From Saccharomycopsis crataegensis (lineage: Eukaryota > Ascomycota > Saccharomycetes > Ascoideales > Saccharomycopsidaceae): a stretch of 64,000 nt of DNA. The position numbers and the translations under genes were made by a program. This document shows, in pieces, positions 25,192-35,488 of this stretch. The first letter of the stretch is position 1. Every line of letters starts with the position of its first letter. The DNA lies in the NCBI RefSeq assembly GCF_037102585.1, contig NW_027043830.1, forward strand, positions 558,001 to 622,000. Direction: 5' to 3'. The notes under the pieces were generated by a model that saw nothing but the letters and a program-made list of their open reading frames with translations, was not told where the DNA came from and ran no database searches.

Positions 25192-27093
25192 TCAGGAAGT
25201 TTGGTTGATACCCATCTTTTTGATGTAATCAGCGGCATCAGCACGATGTTGTTCCTTGACAGAACTGCTCCATTTCAATTCCTTGGCCATAATTTCGGTA
25301 ACACCATCAACGGCTTCCAAAGATTGTTTGGCGTTCAAGAACGCCAATCTGGTTCTTCTTGCCAAGAAATCAATTGGAGTTCTAGTGTATTCATATTGAA
25401 GAGAGTATTTCAATTCAGCAACGGTGAATGGGAATTCGTAGGCTTCATAACTGGCAGCAGTGCCAGATTTACCGGCCAAAACCACGGGTTTTTGATTTTC
25501 AGTGGATTGCTTGTAAATTTCCAAAATGAGTGGGGCACGGGTACCGTAGTTGTTAGCCAAATGAGAGGCGATCTTTTCTTCAACGTTATAAGCTTGGATC
25601 AAACGAGACGAGTAAGTATCGTCGTAGTGTTCACCACCAACAAGGGTGAAGTCTCTGGTTTGACATGGCTTCACTTCCTTACCGAAATCGAAATCCTTGA
25701 CAATGTTATCCATAGTTTCTTGAGCCATTTCACGATATGTAGTCCATTTACCACCACTGATGGTCAAAAGACCAGTGACAGATTTGTAAATTAAATGTGA
25801 TCTAACCAATCCTTGGGTGGAACCAGTGTTTTCGCCAGTCACGGTGTCTGGGTTACGAACCAAAGGACGAATACCAGACCAGGCACTCAACACATCTTCT
25901 TTTCTAACTGGGAACTTGATGTATTTTTGCAATTCTTTAAGAATATCGTCAATTTCCTCTTCAGTTGGCACAGGATAATCAGTAATTCTCTTTTGTGGAG
26001 TGTCAGTAGTACCAGCCAAGACTTTACCTTGCCATGGCAAAAAGAACATAACTCTACCATCGGAAGTGGAAGCATCTAACAAACCCATGTCTTTTGGACA
26101 GTAATATTCAGGCAAAATGATGTGAACCCCAGCGGATGGCACCACCATCTTTGGGGCTTGTTCGATAATTGGAGGCAAACCTTTTGGATCATTATCCATT
26201 TCAAGGATCTTGTCGGAGAATGGACCAGTAGCGTTAATCACACTAGTAGCCTTGATTTGGAATTCTTTACCAGTTTCCTTATCAACGGCAACCGCACCAA
26301 TGACTTTATTATCTTCGGATTTCAACAATTGTTTCACTTCAACGTAATTGGCAACGGTAGCGCCGTTTTCCACGGCAGTTAACGCCAAAGTAGCATTCAA
26401 ACGAGCATCATTGAACAAACCATCATGGTACACCAAACCAGCAACCAAATCCTTGTCATCCAACATTGGGGCAATGGATTTGGCGCTGTTTTTAGAAAGT
26501 AAGTAGGAAGATTTCAAGTTTTGACGACCAGCAAAGATGTCATACAACTTAGTACCCACATAAAAGTATGGCACTTGCCAATAATGGTACACCGGGATCA
26601 TAATTGGCAAAATCGATGCCAAATGAGGAGCATTGGAGACAATTGATCCTCTTTCATTAAGGGCTTCAATGACCAAATCCAATTGGGCCTTGGACAATTG
26701 GAAAACCGCTTTTTCCAAATAACGGACTCCACCGTGGGCCATCTTGGTAGATTTGGAAGAGGTACCGGCAGCAAAATCTGTTTTTTCAACAAGGGCAACA
26801 TTAAGACCTCTGGTAGCAGCATCGACAGCAGTCCCTGTCCCGACAGCACCACCGCCAATGATAAGCACATCGAAATTCTTGGTGGTTTCCAACTTGTTGA
26901 TCATGTCAGATCTAGAAGGAGGGGCAGGTTTAGATGTCACAAGCGGTTGGAAAGTAGAAGGAACAAACTTGTTGTCATTGTGAACGGATCCTGAAGACTG
27001 CAAGTAGTAGGTATTGGTGGCATAGGCAGTGGCGGCCAAACCAGTCAAGTAAGCCGAAGACTTGACAAGTCTAGAAGAAAATACCCTGCTCAT
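25192..27093 (-). CDS. GUT2: Mitochondrial FAD-dependent glycerol-3-phosphate dehydrogenase
   Basis: 633 residues. It oxidises glycerol-3-phosphate to dihydroxyacetone phosphate and passes electrons to ubiquinone at the outer face of the inner mitochondrial membrane. The N-terminus is a presequence plus short hydrophobic stretch (MSRVFSSRLVKSSAYLTGLA). The FAD-binding fold starts at FDVLIIGGGAVGTGTAVDAA, then GTSSKSTKMAHGGVRYLEKA, VINATGPFSD, LPWQGKVLAGTTDTP and SGGKWTTYREMA. The usual C-terminal domain for the family is present. The promoter has a palindromic Adr1-type site and a CGG-type motif, consistent with glycerol or non-fermentable carbon control. Confidence 0.96.
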   Translation of the reverse strand: MSRVFSSRLVKSSAYLTGLAATAYATNTYYLQSSGSVHNDNKFVPSTFQPLVTSKPAPPSRSDMINKLETTKNFDVLIIGGGAVGTGTAVDAATRGLNVALVEKTDFAAGTSSKSTKMAHGGVRYLEKAVFQLSKAQLDLVIEALNERGSIVSNAPHLASILPIMIPVYHYWQVPYFYVGTKLYDIFAGRQNLKSSYLLSKNSAKSIAPMLDDKDLVAGLVYHDGLFNDARLNATLALTAVENGATVANYVEVKQLLKSEDNKVIGAVAVDKETGKEFQIKATSVINATGPFSDKILEMDNDPKGLPPIIEQAPKMVVPSAGVHIILPEYYCPKDMGLLDASTSDGRVMFFLPWQGKVLAGTTDTPQKRITDYPVPTEEEIDDILKELQKYIKFPVRKEDVLSAWSGIRPLVRNPDTVTGENTGSTQGLVRSHLIYKSVTGLLTISGGKWTTYREMAQETMDNIVKDFDFGKEVKPCQTRDFTLVGGEHYDDTYSSRLIQAYNVEEKIASHLANNYGTRAPLILEIYKQSTENQKPVVLAGKSGTAASYEAYEFPFTVAELKYSLQYEYTRTPIDFLARRTRLAFLNAKQSLEAVDGVTEIMAKELKWSSSVKEQHRADAADYIKKMGINQTS

Positions 27094-27312
27094 GGTTTAT
27101 ATAGTACTTTGGGGGAGTAACTATGAACTATATACACACTATAGTCTTGGGAAGTAGAACCAGTCAACCAGCAAAGAGGAGATCTTTGGCTATGGATAAG
27201 AATGAATTGGGGAAGAAAGAAGAAGTATAAATTGAAATTCCAAAAATTTCCCCAGAGTTTTAGCGATGTACTCATTCTTACTCACCCGGGAATTGACTTT
27301 TTTTTTTTTTGA

Positions 27313-27372
27313 CGGTGCCGGATGGGAAGAATGCGGAGAACCGACAGGTGGAGTGAGTCTCCACCGCTGCGG
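27313..27372 (-). promoter_or_regulatory. GUT2 promoter: CGGTGCCGG, GGTGGAG/CTCCACC palindrome, CCG-N3-CGG
   Basis: CGGTGCCGG (27313-27321) lies beside a T tract. GGTGGAG-N5-CTCCACC (27347-27365) is a perfect inverted repeat resembling the palindromic Adr1 site (TTGGAG pairs), and overlapping it CCGCTGCGG (27364-27372) is an everted zinc-cluster-type site. Together they lie 220-280 bases upstream of the ATG. Adr1 control of glycerol genes is established in S. cerevisiae; its use here is inferred. Confidence 0.5.
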
Positions 27373-27504
27373 AGTTCGACAAGGTGCGTACTCCGGGATG
27401 TGCTAAAAAGAAAAAGTGATTCGTTATTATTTTATTTTTGTATATTAAAAAAGTGGCATGATGACAATGTTATACTACTAAATATAATCCCAGACTAAAC
27501 GCAT

Positions 27505-30282
27505 CTACTCTAACTCCTCTTCAGTAAGAGTGAATGGCTCGGGCATGGCTGCTTCAGTATCGTTCAACTGTCTGACAGTCTTGATATACTCCACCTTTTC
27601 AGATGGGGTTTTATCGACCAATACCACCACACCATTGCTGTTACTGTACTCTCTAACTGACTTGAATCTACCCTTCTCGATGAAAGAAATATACTTGAGC
27701 TGTGTTGGAATGACTCTCGTCAAGTTATCAAGCTCGTAATGATCTTCCTCAACTTCCTCTTCTTCAGTAGACTTGTTGTCCTCTTCCTTTACTGGCTCAT
27801 CAACATCCATCTTATCCTCAACTTTCTCTTCAGCAGCAGCTTTTTTGGCCCTTTGTTTGGCTCTAATAGTCGTAGATAACACCGCAGTTTCCACTTTCTG
27901 TGCCTTCTTTTCCTTGACATCCTCGGACATTGGTGGGTAAGCAAATGCAGATTTCTTACTGTTACAGTTCAACTGGAATTTTGGAATCTTCAAATCTTGA
28001 GTAACACCAATCACCGTAGTTGGAGCAAAACTTAAAGACAAGAAATGAGCCAATGGGAACCAGTACCAACTTTGGAGGAATAATGTCAAACCAACAATCC
28101 CTTTAACATTCAAAGTACCAGTGTGTGCATTCTCTAAGCCAATAGTGACATTTCTACCACCAGCATCAATAATACCTTGGGATAAAGCAGCACCAAACTT
28201 CGCCAAACCTTCTTGACCTTTACTGCCAATGACTGTGGCAAATGATTCTTTAACCTTTGGCAAATCTGGATAGGTCTTTTCGTTCTGTTGAATTAAGATT
28301 AATGAAGTGGCAATCAATGCACCTTGTCTGACAAAGTCAACTGGGTCCTTAGTTAATGGTTCCAAAAGGTCTAATGCGCCAGAGAAATTACCTTTACCAG
28401 CACAAGAAATACCAAGAGCCATTGCTGTACCATATCTAACGTGTGGGTTATAAGATTCCGCCAATAATTCAACAATCGACGGAATGGTCTTGTAATCTTT
28501 AATCAACACAAAACCAAGAGCAATCACTGCAGCTCTTCTAACATCATCACTCGAATCACTGACAGCAACGTGTAACAACTTTTTAATAGCTTTCTTATCA
28601 CCAGTACCACAATAAGCCAATGCAAGAGTGAAACAACCCCCATAACGAAGGTTGGAGTTTTGTTCATTTATCAACTCATCGATTGTTGCATCAGCTTGTT
28701 CTACTTTACCGAAACTCATCAAGGCCACGGCCAAAGATGAACCACGGGTAATATTTTCGTGCTGAGTTTCTCTAGCATATGTAATCATGTCACTAATAAT
28801 TTCTTTATTCTGAGATCCCAACATCACCAAACCTATCGCCAAGGCGGCAGCTTCCCCAGACACAGCAGAATCGGAATATAAAATAGTTTTCAACTCTTCG
28901 TAAATGCTTTCGTCACTTGTACCCATAGCAGCAACACCTATACCAAGACAACCACCGTGCAAAATAACATCCATCTCTTCGTTACCGGCAGATGATCCTT
29001 TTTCGACGATATGTCCTCTCATATAATCGATGATTTCATTACCGTGGCCAGCAAAAATAAGACCAAGAGCGAACAAAGACCCACCTTGAGAATAATGTGA
29101 TCCAGTACGTTCTGGTAAATATGGTTCAAGAATAGTTTTACCTTGCGATAAGTTACCTTTATGGATGACACCGAGCGCCGCGGTGGCGGTAAATTTGGAC
29201 CAGTTCGAGGATTTCCCCAACCATTCCAAGTTCTTTCTCAAAAAGGAGTCATCAGTGGTACCTGCGTGCAAAAATGCATTCATAAAACTTATAGCGTTGT
29301 GGAACATCGAGCTTCTGCCATCTAAGCTAGTTTTACTAGAATTCAAGATTTTGGCATCGGTGTTATTGTTATTGTGGAGGAAAGTGATATCATAATCACA
29401 AGATGGAATACCTGATAAAATTTTGATCAATTTGGCGTACTTGTCACTACCACTGGATTTGAGGGAAGCAATGGTTTTATTTAATAATTCTTGGGATGCC
29501 GCTTGAACCAAATCAAATGCCACTTGATAAGCAATTGGAATGTTCTTTTCATCATCACCATCGGCTAAGCTTTTGAATAATTTTATAGATAAGTTAGAAT
29601 CATTCAATTGGACAATCAATTTGGTTATCATGAAGAAATCTGGGTTTTTCAATTTTAAAATTAATTCCACCAATTTGTGAGAAGCCGAGTTTTTGAATTG
29701 TGTGCTGTAATTAATTGTAGACAAACAACTTAAAGCATAATTAATCAATTGCAAAGAGGTTTCTTCCTTTACAGAAATCTGTTGGTTGATGATAGATTCA
29801 AAGATATCCAATCTATAACTTTCGAGGGCCACCCCGATGGCCAAAGAGAAATTGCTTTGTTCAATACATTTCATTAACATTTTTTCAAAGATGTTCACCA
29901 ATTTTGGCTCCAATTTCGATTTATCACCAGTTTTGTAAGCCTCTCTACTCAACTCAATATATTTTTCAATACATTTAGAAACAATAGTTTCCACAAACTC
30001 TGAACTTTCATCGATTTTGAATTGATCACCAGAAGCCAAAGAAAACCTCACAGAAGATTCATAATCCCCCAAATTGTAATAAACTTTCGAGGCAATTAGG
30101 GCAGCAAGATCCCTTCCTTCGAAGGAAGTATCTTCATATAGTTCTTCGATGTCAGCCAAGTTATTAGCGATTTCTGACCACAATTCATCCACAACATTGT
30201 CTAATGATTTCAAAGCGTAAACTTTCAAGCTTGGATCCTCCTCATCCAAGAGCGCCAAATAAGGAGAAGCAGTCAACGCCAT
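27505..30282 (-). CDS. RPN2: 26S proteasome regulatory subunit Rpn2
   Basis: 925 residues (S. cerevisiae 945). The N-terminus (SPYLALLDEEDPSLKVYALK) and helical N-domain are followed by PC repeats from about residue 350 to 750 (LGVIHKGNLSQGKTILEPYL, GGSLFALGLIFAGHG, GGCLGIGVAAMGT, VRRAAVIALGFVL, VRYGTAMALGISCAGKG). A charged Lys/Glu insert near 815-860 precedes the C-terminal segment (RVIPTQLKYISFIEKGRF). Rpn2 is a scaffold in the 19S base and anchors Rpn13. It is divergent from HTS1 with a 266-base shared promoter. Confidence 0.96.
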   Translation of the reverse strand: MALTASPYLALLDEEDPSLKVYALKSLDNVVDELWSEIANNLADIEELYEDTSFEGRDLAALIASKVYYNLGDYESSVRFSLASGDQFKIDESSEFVETIVSKCIEKYIELSREAYKTGDKSKLEPKLVNIFEKMLMKCIEQSNFSLAIGVALESYRLDIFESIINQQISVKEETSLQLINYALSCLSTINYSTQFKNSASHKLVELILKLKNPDFFMITKLIVQLNDSNLSIKLFKSLADGDDEKNIPIAYQVAFDLVQAASQELLNKTIASLKSSGSDKYAKLIKILSGIPSCDYDITFLHNNNNTDAKILNSSKTSLDGRSSMFHNAISFMNAFLHAGTTDDSFLRKNLEWLGKSSNWSKFTATAALGVIHKGNLSQGKTILEPYLPERTGSHYSQGGSLFALGLIFAGHGNEIIDYMRGHIVEKGSSAGNEEMDVILHGGCLGIGVAAMGTSDESIYEELKTILYSDSAVSGEAAALAIGLVMLGSQNKEIISDMITYARETQHENITRGSSLAVALMSFGKVEQADATIDELINEQNSNLRYGGCFTLALAYCGTGDKKAIKKLLHVAVSDSSDDVRRAAVIALGFVLIKDYKTIPSIVELLAESYNPHVRYGTAMALGISCAGKGNFSGALDLLEPLTKDPVDFVRQGALIATSLILIQQNEKTYPDLPKVKESFATVIGSKGQEGLAKFGAALSQGIIDAGGRNVTIGLENAHTGTLNVKGIVGLTLFLQSWYWFPLAHFLSLSFAPTTVIGVTQDLKIPKFQLNCNSKKSAFAYPPMSEDVKEKKAQKVETAVLSTTIRAKQRAKKAAAEEKVEDKMDVDEPVKEEDNKSTEEEEVEEDHYELDNLTRVIPTQLKYISFIEKGRFKSVREYSNSNGVVVLVDKTPSEKVEYIKTVRQLNDTEAAMPEPFTLTEEELE

Positions 30283-30370
30283 TATAATAAAACTTTCTAT
30301 TCAAAAATATTCAATGGAATTGAAGACTCTTTAACTATCGCAGCTCGCTAGTGTTGCCTTCAGAGATTTT

Positions 30371-30420
30371 GTTGCCACTCTGAAAAACAGAAACGACCCT
30401 CCAACAATGATAATTACCCG
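30371..30420. promoter_or_regulatory. RPN2/HTS1 divergent promoter: PACE-like and Reb1-like sites
   Basis: AGTGGCAAC on the minus strand (30371-30379) differs at two positions from the Rpn4/PACE site GGTGGCAAA. TTACCCG (30414-30420) is the Reb1 core. Rpn4 regulation of proteasome genes and Reb1 in divergent promoters are established in S. cerevisiae; both are inferred here. Confidence 0.4.
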
Positions 30421-30548
30421 GATAACATACCACAGAGATATACCAAAACTGGGGGTGATAAGCAGCATCAACTGGAAAATTGAATGAGTAACAAAAAAAA
30501 AAAAAAAAATCCGCGAATTTTTGGTAAATCTCTTTAATATCCCAGTTA

Positions 30549-32162
30549 ATGTTTCTACGTCTGATACGATCTGTATTTATAAGAAGAATGTCTCAGGCGA
30601 CTAATACCTCAGTGCCACCAGCCGCCACTGCTGCCGCTGCTCCAAATGCTTCTAAAAAATCAAAGAAGTCAAAGGATAACTTCCAATTGAAAACCCCAAA
30701 GGGTACTAAGGATTGGTCTGGTAAGGACATGATTCTTAGAGAGTCCATCTTCAATTCTTTATCATCATTGTTTAAACGTCACGGTGGTGTAACTATTGAT
30801 ACTCCAGTTTTTGAATTGACTGAAATTTTGACTGGGAAGTATGGTGAAGATTCCAAATTGATTTACAACTTGCAAGATCAAGGTGGTGAATTGGCTTCTT
30901 TGAGATACGATTTGACCGTTCCATTTGCTAGATTCGTGGCCATGAACAATGTTCAAAACATCAAGAGATACCACATCGCCAAGGTATATAGAAGAGATCA
31001 ACCAGCGATGACTAAAGGTAGAATGAGAGAATTCTACCAATGTGATTTTGATGTTGCTGGGCAATATGACACCATGGTCCCAGATTCCGAAATCTTGGCT
31101 ATTTTGGTTGAAGGTTTAACCGGTTTGGGTATCAAGGAATTCAAGATCAAAATCAACCACAGAAAGGTTTTGGACGGTATCTTCAAAGTTTGTGGTGTCA
31201 AAGATGAAGACGTTAGAAAGATTAGTAGTGCCGTTGACAAATTGGACAAATCTCCATGGGAAGCGGTCAAGAAAGAAATGGTTGAAGAAAAGGGCCAAAC
31301 AGAGGAAGTTGCTGAAAAAATTGGTTCATACGTTAAATTGAATGGTTCAATTAGCGAAATGGCCGAAAAATTAGGTGCTGATGAACTTTTGTTGAGTGAC
31401 CCATCTGCCAAGGAAGGTATAGAAGAAATGAAGATTTTGGCCGAATACACTGCTGCATTTGATATTCACCAATACTTATCATTTGATTTATCATTGGCTA
31501 GAGGGTTAGATTACTATACTGGTTTGATTTATGAAGCCGTCACTGACGCTTCCAAAGCTCCTGAAAATGCCCAAGAATTGAAGAAGAAGGCCTCCAAGAA
31601 AGGTGATGTCGAAGATGCCTCCGAATATGTCGGTGTCGGTTCTATTGCTGCCGGTGGTAGATACGATAACTTGGTTAACATGTTTGCCTCCGCTACTGGT
31701 AAGAAGAACGTTTCCATTCCTTGTGTCGGTATTTCCTTTGGTGTTGAAAGAATTTTCTCATTAATGAAGGCTAGAAATGATTTGATGGATAAAATAAGAT
31801 CTAACTCCACCCAAGTTTACATTATGGCCTTTGGCGATGGTTACTTAAGTGAAAGAATGAAGATCGCCAAGGAGTTATGGGCTAATGGTATCGAATGTGA
31901 GTACTTGTACAAAGCCAAAGCTAAGACTAGACCACAATTCACTGGTGCCGAAAGATCCGGCGCCCCAGTTGCTGTGATTATTGGTAAGGACGAAGTTGCT
32001 TCAGGTAAAGTGAGAATCAAGAAGTTGAACCAAGGTGAAGATGCCGACGAAGGTGAATTGGTTGATTTGAAGGATGTTGCCACCGCTGTTAAGAGCCTTT
32101 TAACAAAACTTAATGCTGGCTCTAGCGTTGATGAAATCGCTGCTATGATCAAAGGTTTATAA
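30549..32162 (+). CDS. HTS1: Histidyl-tRNA synthetase, cytosolic and mitochondrial
   Basis: 537 residues. A class II synthetase: motif 2 ([20 protein letters not shown]), the histidine-specific [23 protein letters not shown] and motif 3 GISFGVERI are intact, with a C-terminal anticodon-binding domain. It charges tRNA-His. The first ATG (30549) gives a basic leader ([14 protein letters not shown]) with no acidic residue, a mitochondrial presequence. The second in-frame ATG at 30588 (MSQATNTSV) would give the cytosolic form, the arrangement known for S. cerevisiae HTS1. An Ala-rich then Lys-rich N-terminal extension follows. Confidence 0.96.
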   Translation: MFLRLIRSVFIRRMSQATNTSVPPAATAAAAPNASKKSKKSKDNFQLKTPKGTKDWSGKDMILRESIFNSLSSLFKRHGGVTIDTPVFELTEILTGKYGEDSKLIYNLQDQGGELASLRYDLTVPFARFVAMNNVQNIKRYHIAKVYRRDQPAMTKGRMREFYQCDFDVAGQYDTMVPDSEILAILVEGLTGLGIKEFKIKINHRKVLDGIFKVCGVKDEDVRKISSAVDKLDKSPWEAVKKEMVEEKGQTEEVAEKIGSYVKLNGSISEMAEKLGADELLLSDPSAKEGIEEMKILAEYTAAFDIHQYLSFDLSLARGLDYYTGLIYEAVTDASKAPENAQELKKKASKKGDVEDASEYVGVGSIAAGGRYDNLVNMFASATGKKNVSIPCVGISFGVERIFSLMKARNDLMDKIRSNSTQVYIMAFGDGYLSERMKIAKELWANGIECEYLYKAKAKTRPQFTGAERSGAPVAVIIGKDEVASGKVRIKKLNQGEDADEGELVDLKDVATAVKSLLTKLNAGSSVDEIAAMIKGL

Positions 32163-32459
32163 ACAATTATTCCTTTCTTTGAAATAAATTTATAATATAC
32201 TGAACTTGTTTAATAAAGAGATAAATACACCTGTAAGTTGAGTGTTCAATATGGCAAACAATACTCAATCAGGAAAAGAAATTATAAAGTTTAGAGTATA
32301 TCTAATGATGTGAATCAAAATAATAAAATATTGACAGTAATACAAGGAAAAAAAAAATAAAAGAAACAGGCAACCTCAAATTGAGCAAAGACAAAAAAAA
32401 AGAGCTTAAAAAAAGTGATATTTGCAAGGAAAACTAAAACATAAAGGGCATAAAATTAA

Positions 32460-33965
32460 TCAATCTACACGAGCATCCTTAAGCGAATGAACGTTTGAAG
32501 AATAATTAGAAAACTTCTTCTTTTTAAGGGTTTTCTTTAATTCTTTTCGAACCACCATCACAGGAACCGAACTTTTGGTAACCAAGTAGTTTGATAATGA
32601 ACCAAGTAAAACTCCCTGGATGGCGTTCTTACCTCTAGAACCAACAACAACCAATGTTGGCTGTATGTGATCAATAACCTCTGTAATCAAATGTCTAGGA
32701 ATTGGATGATGAATCACTTCCACAACAGCATGAATTTGTAACTTCGTCAACTTGATAAAGTCTAAATAAGTTTTGGTGATTCTTTCGATCCCGTCTTTTC
32801 TAATCTGTTCTTTTTCGATATCAGTAACATTATTACCCATCTTGGACTTCTCTTTATCTTCCTCAATCACGTAAATAATGAATAAAACGCTATTATTACA
32901 CAAAACAGTTCCAATACACCATTCAAGGGCATACAAACTTTCTGGTGAGAAGTCTGTACAAATTAAATAGGTATTTGGCTTATTATGTATCAGCAAGGAT
33001 TCGAAAAAATTGCCTCTTGTTATGGTTCTGATACATCTTGAGTTTTCTATACTTGAGTCTATGTCACCAATGTTTATTTGAGCATTCAATTTCTTTGCCA
33101 CTTCAACATCTTCCTCCACTTCCCTGTCATAAGTATATGGCGCATTGAAGTTTCTCTTATCACCAGGAGAAGTAATCTTTCCTTTATAATTAGCGTATTT
33201 TTTTAGATACAAATCAGAGACTTTTTTCACCGATTTCAGAGAATGGGCTGGACAACCTTCATCATCATCGGGAAGAGCCGCCGCTGGCTGTCGCTCAAGC
33301 AAAGATTGATCAATGTATTCTAATTCTTTTGGTGGCAAGTTCTTTATAATGTCAATAGTTTCCTTTGGGATTGGCGCGCCGACGGCCACCGCGTTCTCCA
33401 AGGCACTTTGTGTAGCCTGAATTTCTTGTAATCGGGCAACCTCCTTGGCATCTTTAACCACCGGATCTTCATTAGTTTCACCCATACTATAGCTTCTCAA
33501 TCTTGAAGTGACGGTTTCAAGAGCAAGGCCAGCATCAGAAATTTTCTCCTTCTTGGATTTTTCTTGTTCATGTTCTGCTTCCTCAATTGGCTCTTTCCTA
33601 TAGGTAGCAAAGTTGGGCAAGATAACGCCACCATCATCGTATTGAAACTCATTATCTGTATCACTGATTTGTTCTTCCTCACTATCTTCTTCCTCATAAT
33701 CTGAATCGAAATTATCGTCGTCCTCATTTTCTAACGAATTATGATTGCCTATCAGAAGTCTTTCCAGAGGATCGTGGTTCAAGATGGTCCATTTGATACC
33801 GTTAGCTGTTCTTCTAGCACGACTTAATGATCTGTTTTCACTATCATGTGGTCGTCCTCTAGAATGCGATCTTAAATGTGAATTGTTTGGAGATGCTGAT
33901 CTCGGATTGTCGATATCCTTCAAGACGTTGTTTTTCTCATTATCTAATTCCTTGAATAATGACAT
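32460..33965 (-). CDS. Universal stress protein (UspA) domain protein
   Basis: 501 residues. The first 300 are low-complexity, with an SR-rich patch (SRGRPHDSENRSLSRARR) and an acidic run (DDDNFDSDYEEEDSEEE). The C-terminal 170 form a UspA domain: it begins TYLICTDFSPESLYALEWCI and carries the nucleotide-binding pattern G-x2-G-x9-G-S in GSRGKNAIQGVLLGS (about 440-453), followed by SSVPVMVVRK. It matches uncharacterised fungal Usp proteins with long regulatory N-termini. Probably binds ATP or another nucleotide; role unknown. Confidence 0.85.
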   Translation of the reverse strand: MSLFKELDNEKNNVLKDIDNPRSASPNNSHLRSHSRGRPHDSENRSLSRARRTANGIKWTILNHDPLERLLIGNHNSLENEDDDNFDSDYEEEDSEEEQISDTDNEFQYDDGGVILPNFATYRKEPIEEAEHEQEKSKKEKISDAGLALETVTSRLRSYSMGETNEDPVVKDAKEVARLQEIQATQSALENAVAVGAPIPKETIDIIKNLPPKELEYIDQSLLERQPAAALPDDDEGCPAHSLKSVKKVSDLYLKKYANYKGKITSPGDKRNFNAPYTYDREVEEDVEVAKKLNAQINIGDIDSSIENSRCIRTITRGNFFESLLIHNKPNTYLICTDFSPESLYALEWCIGTVLCNNSVLFIIYVIEEDKEKSKMGNNVTDIEKEQIRKDGIERITKTYLDFIKLTKLQIHAVVEVIHHPIPRHLITEVIDHIQPTLVVVGSRGKNAIQGVLLGSLSNYLVTKSSVPVMVVRKELKKTLKKKKFSNYSSNVHSLKDARVD

Positions 33966-35488
33966 GATGGCTTCCCTCTTTGTGTCAAGAATCTATCAGA
34001 ATCTCTTAAAACCAAAGCTGCTTCACTAGATAAGTAAAGAAAAAATAAAAATAAAAATAAAAAGTATCAAGCAAAAGCAATTGGTCTCCCACGGTTTTAT
34101 TAAAATGAAAAATCTATCGACTAGTGAAATGATTATCGAGGATGATTGTAATTATTGTCACACTGATGCATCAATGTTTATTCTATTTTTTCTTGCCTGA
34201 TTTTGTTGCGGGTAAGCCCACGCGAACCCCAAGTAACGTATTCTGTTACAAATTACTGACTTGTTGCTTGAGGTGATTATATACGGGTTATCTGTAGAAT
34301 ACTCCTGTATATCATAGCAAGGTGGATAGCTATTAGAATATGTTCAAATCTTCCGGTTATTTCACTCGTTGACTGTCGCCGTTTTATAGTGTGTGTGTGT
34401 TTTGTTTTTGTTTTTGTTTTTGTTTTTTTTCATTTTATAGCGAAATGCATGTAAGAATTTCTTTTTGGTAAACAGTTCTGAGAATTTGTAGTTTTCAACA
34501 GCCTTTAGATTTTTCCGTTAATGATACTTCAAACATATAGATATTTGCAGGGATTTTTTTGGCACATCTACCGAACTTTCTGAGGATCTCTTGGCCATTG
34601 ACGATGGCTGCCAAGGAAACAAAAATTGTTCGATGGGATATAACTATAACTCTTTGCTCCTGTCTTTCGTCGAGGAAGAAAAGAAAAGAAAAAAAATTAC
34701 GACAATTCTCTTCAGTAGCGAATTTTTCCGTCTATAGGCGATACTGAACAGTGTTATATTTACAGATTCTCATCTGGCCTTCATAGAAAGCGCCGACTTA
34801 CTTCGATGTTGATAGATAACCTTGCATGATCATACTTGGCGGCGGCCCTGTTGTTCGAAAGAATCCTAATAAAAACTGACACCATTAGATTATTCACAAA
34901 GCTGTCAAAGAATTCTTATGAAAAAAACCTCCATAAGACTATGATACAAGATTTAAGACAGAATGCCTTTTTGTGTTTTTGTTTTTTCTTCTCGGCATTT
35001 GGGTATGATCAGAGGTCAAAATTTTTAGAGCATCAATAGTCTAACGGGCATGAAAAGTTGTAAGCATGTACGCTGAATCACCCATACGTATATATGTAAA
35101 GTATGCGTGTTCCTCAAGGCATATGGTTTAGTTACTCAAATAGATCTTATATTTATATTCTATGTATGGCACGTAACCGTTGCTCTTCTCCCGTGGGCGT
35201 TGCTTTGCACTCTTATTATCACTGCTTGTGTGTGCGCGTGATATTATTTATCAATTAGAGACTTTTGGATATCCTGCCCAACAAAACAGAACCTCAGACA
35301 AAATCACAACACTCAAGCACCTTGGAGGACCCATTTCCATTCCAACTGATAGAATGTGAAGAAGAAGAATAAGAAGATAAGAACAGGAAGAAGAAGCTCA
35401 AACGGAGAAAAAAAAAAAAAAAAAAAAAATAAAACAAAAAAAAAAAGTAAAATATAACAAAACGGTGCAGCTTTAACTTTACTAGGTG
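33966..35488. other. 1.5 kb intergenic region, promoter of the Nrg1-like gene
   Basis: Unusually long for this genome. It holds CGGGTAA (34209-34215, Reb1-type), a TG run then four TTTTTG units (about 34390-34430), the first copy of a diverged direct repeat (35083-35150) and A tracts just before the gene (35408-35446). Small frames inside it have no protein-like features. Long promoters are common for regulators that integrate many inputs. Confidence 0.55.
35083..35150 (+). repeat. Diverged direct repeat, left of Nrg1-like gene
   Basis: CATACGTATATATGTA (35083-35098) and a second block from 35111 ending TAGATCTTAT. Both blocks recur in the same order at 36688-36790. The longest exact match is 17 bases (TTAGTTACTCAAATAGA). 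Confidence 0.5.
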
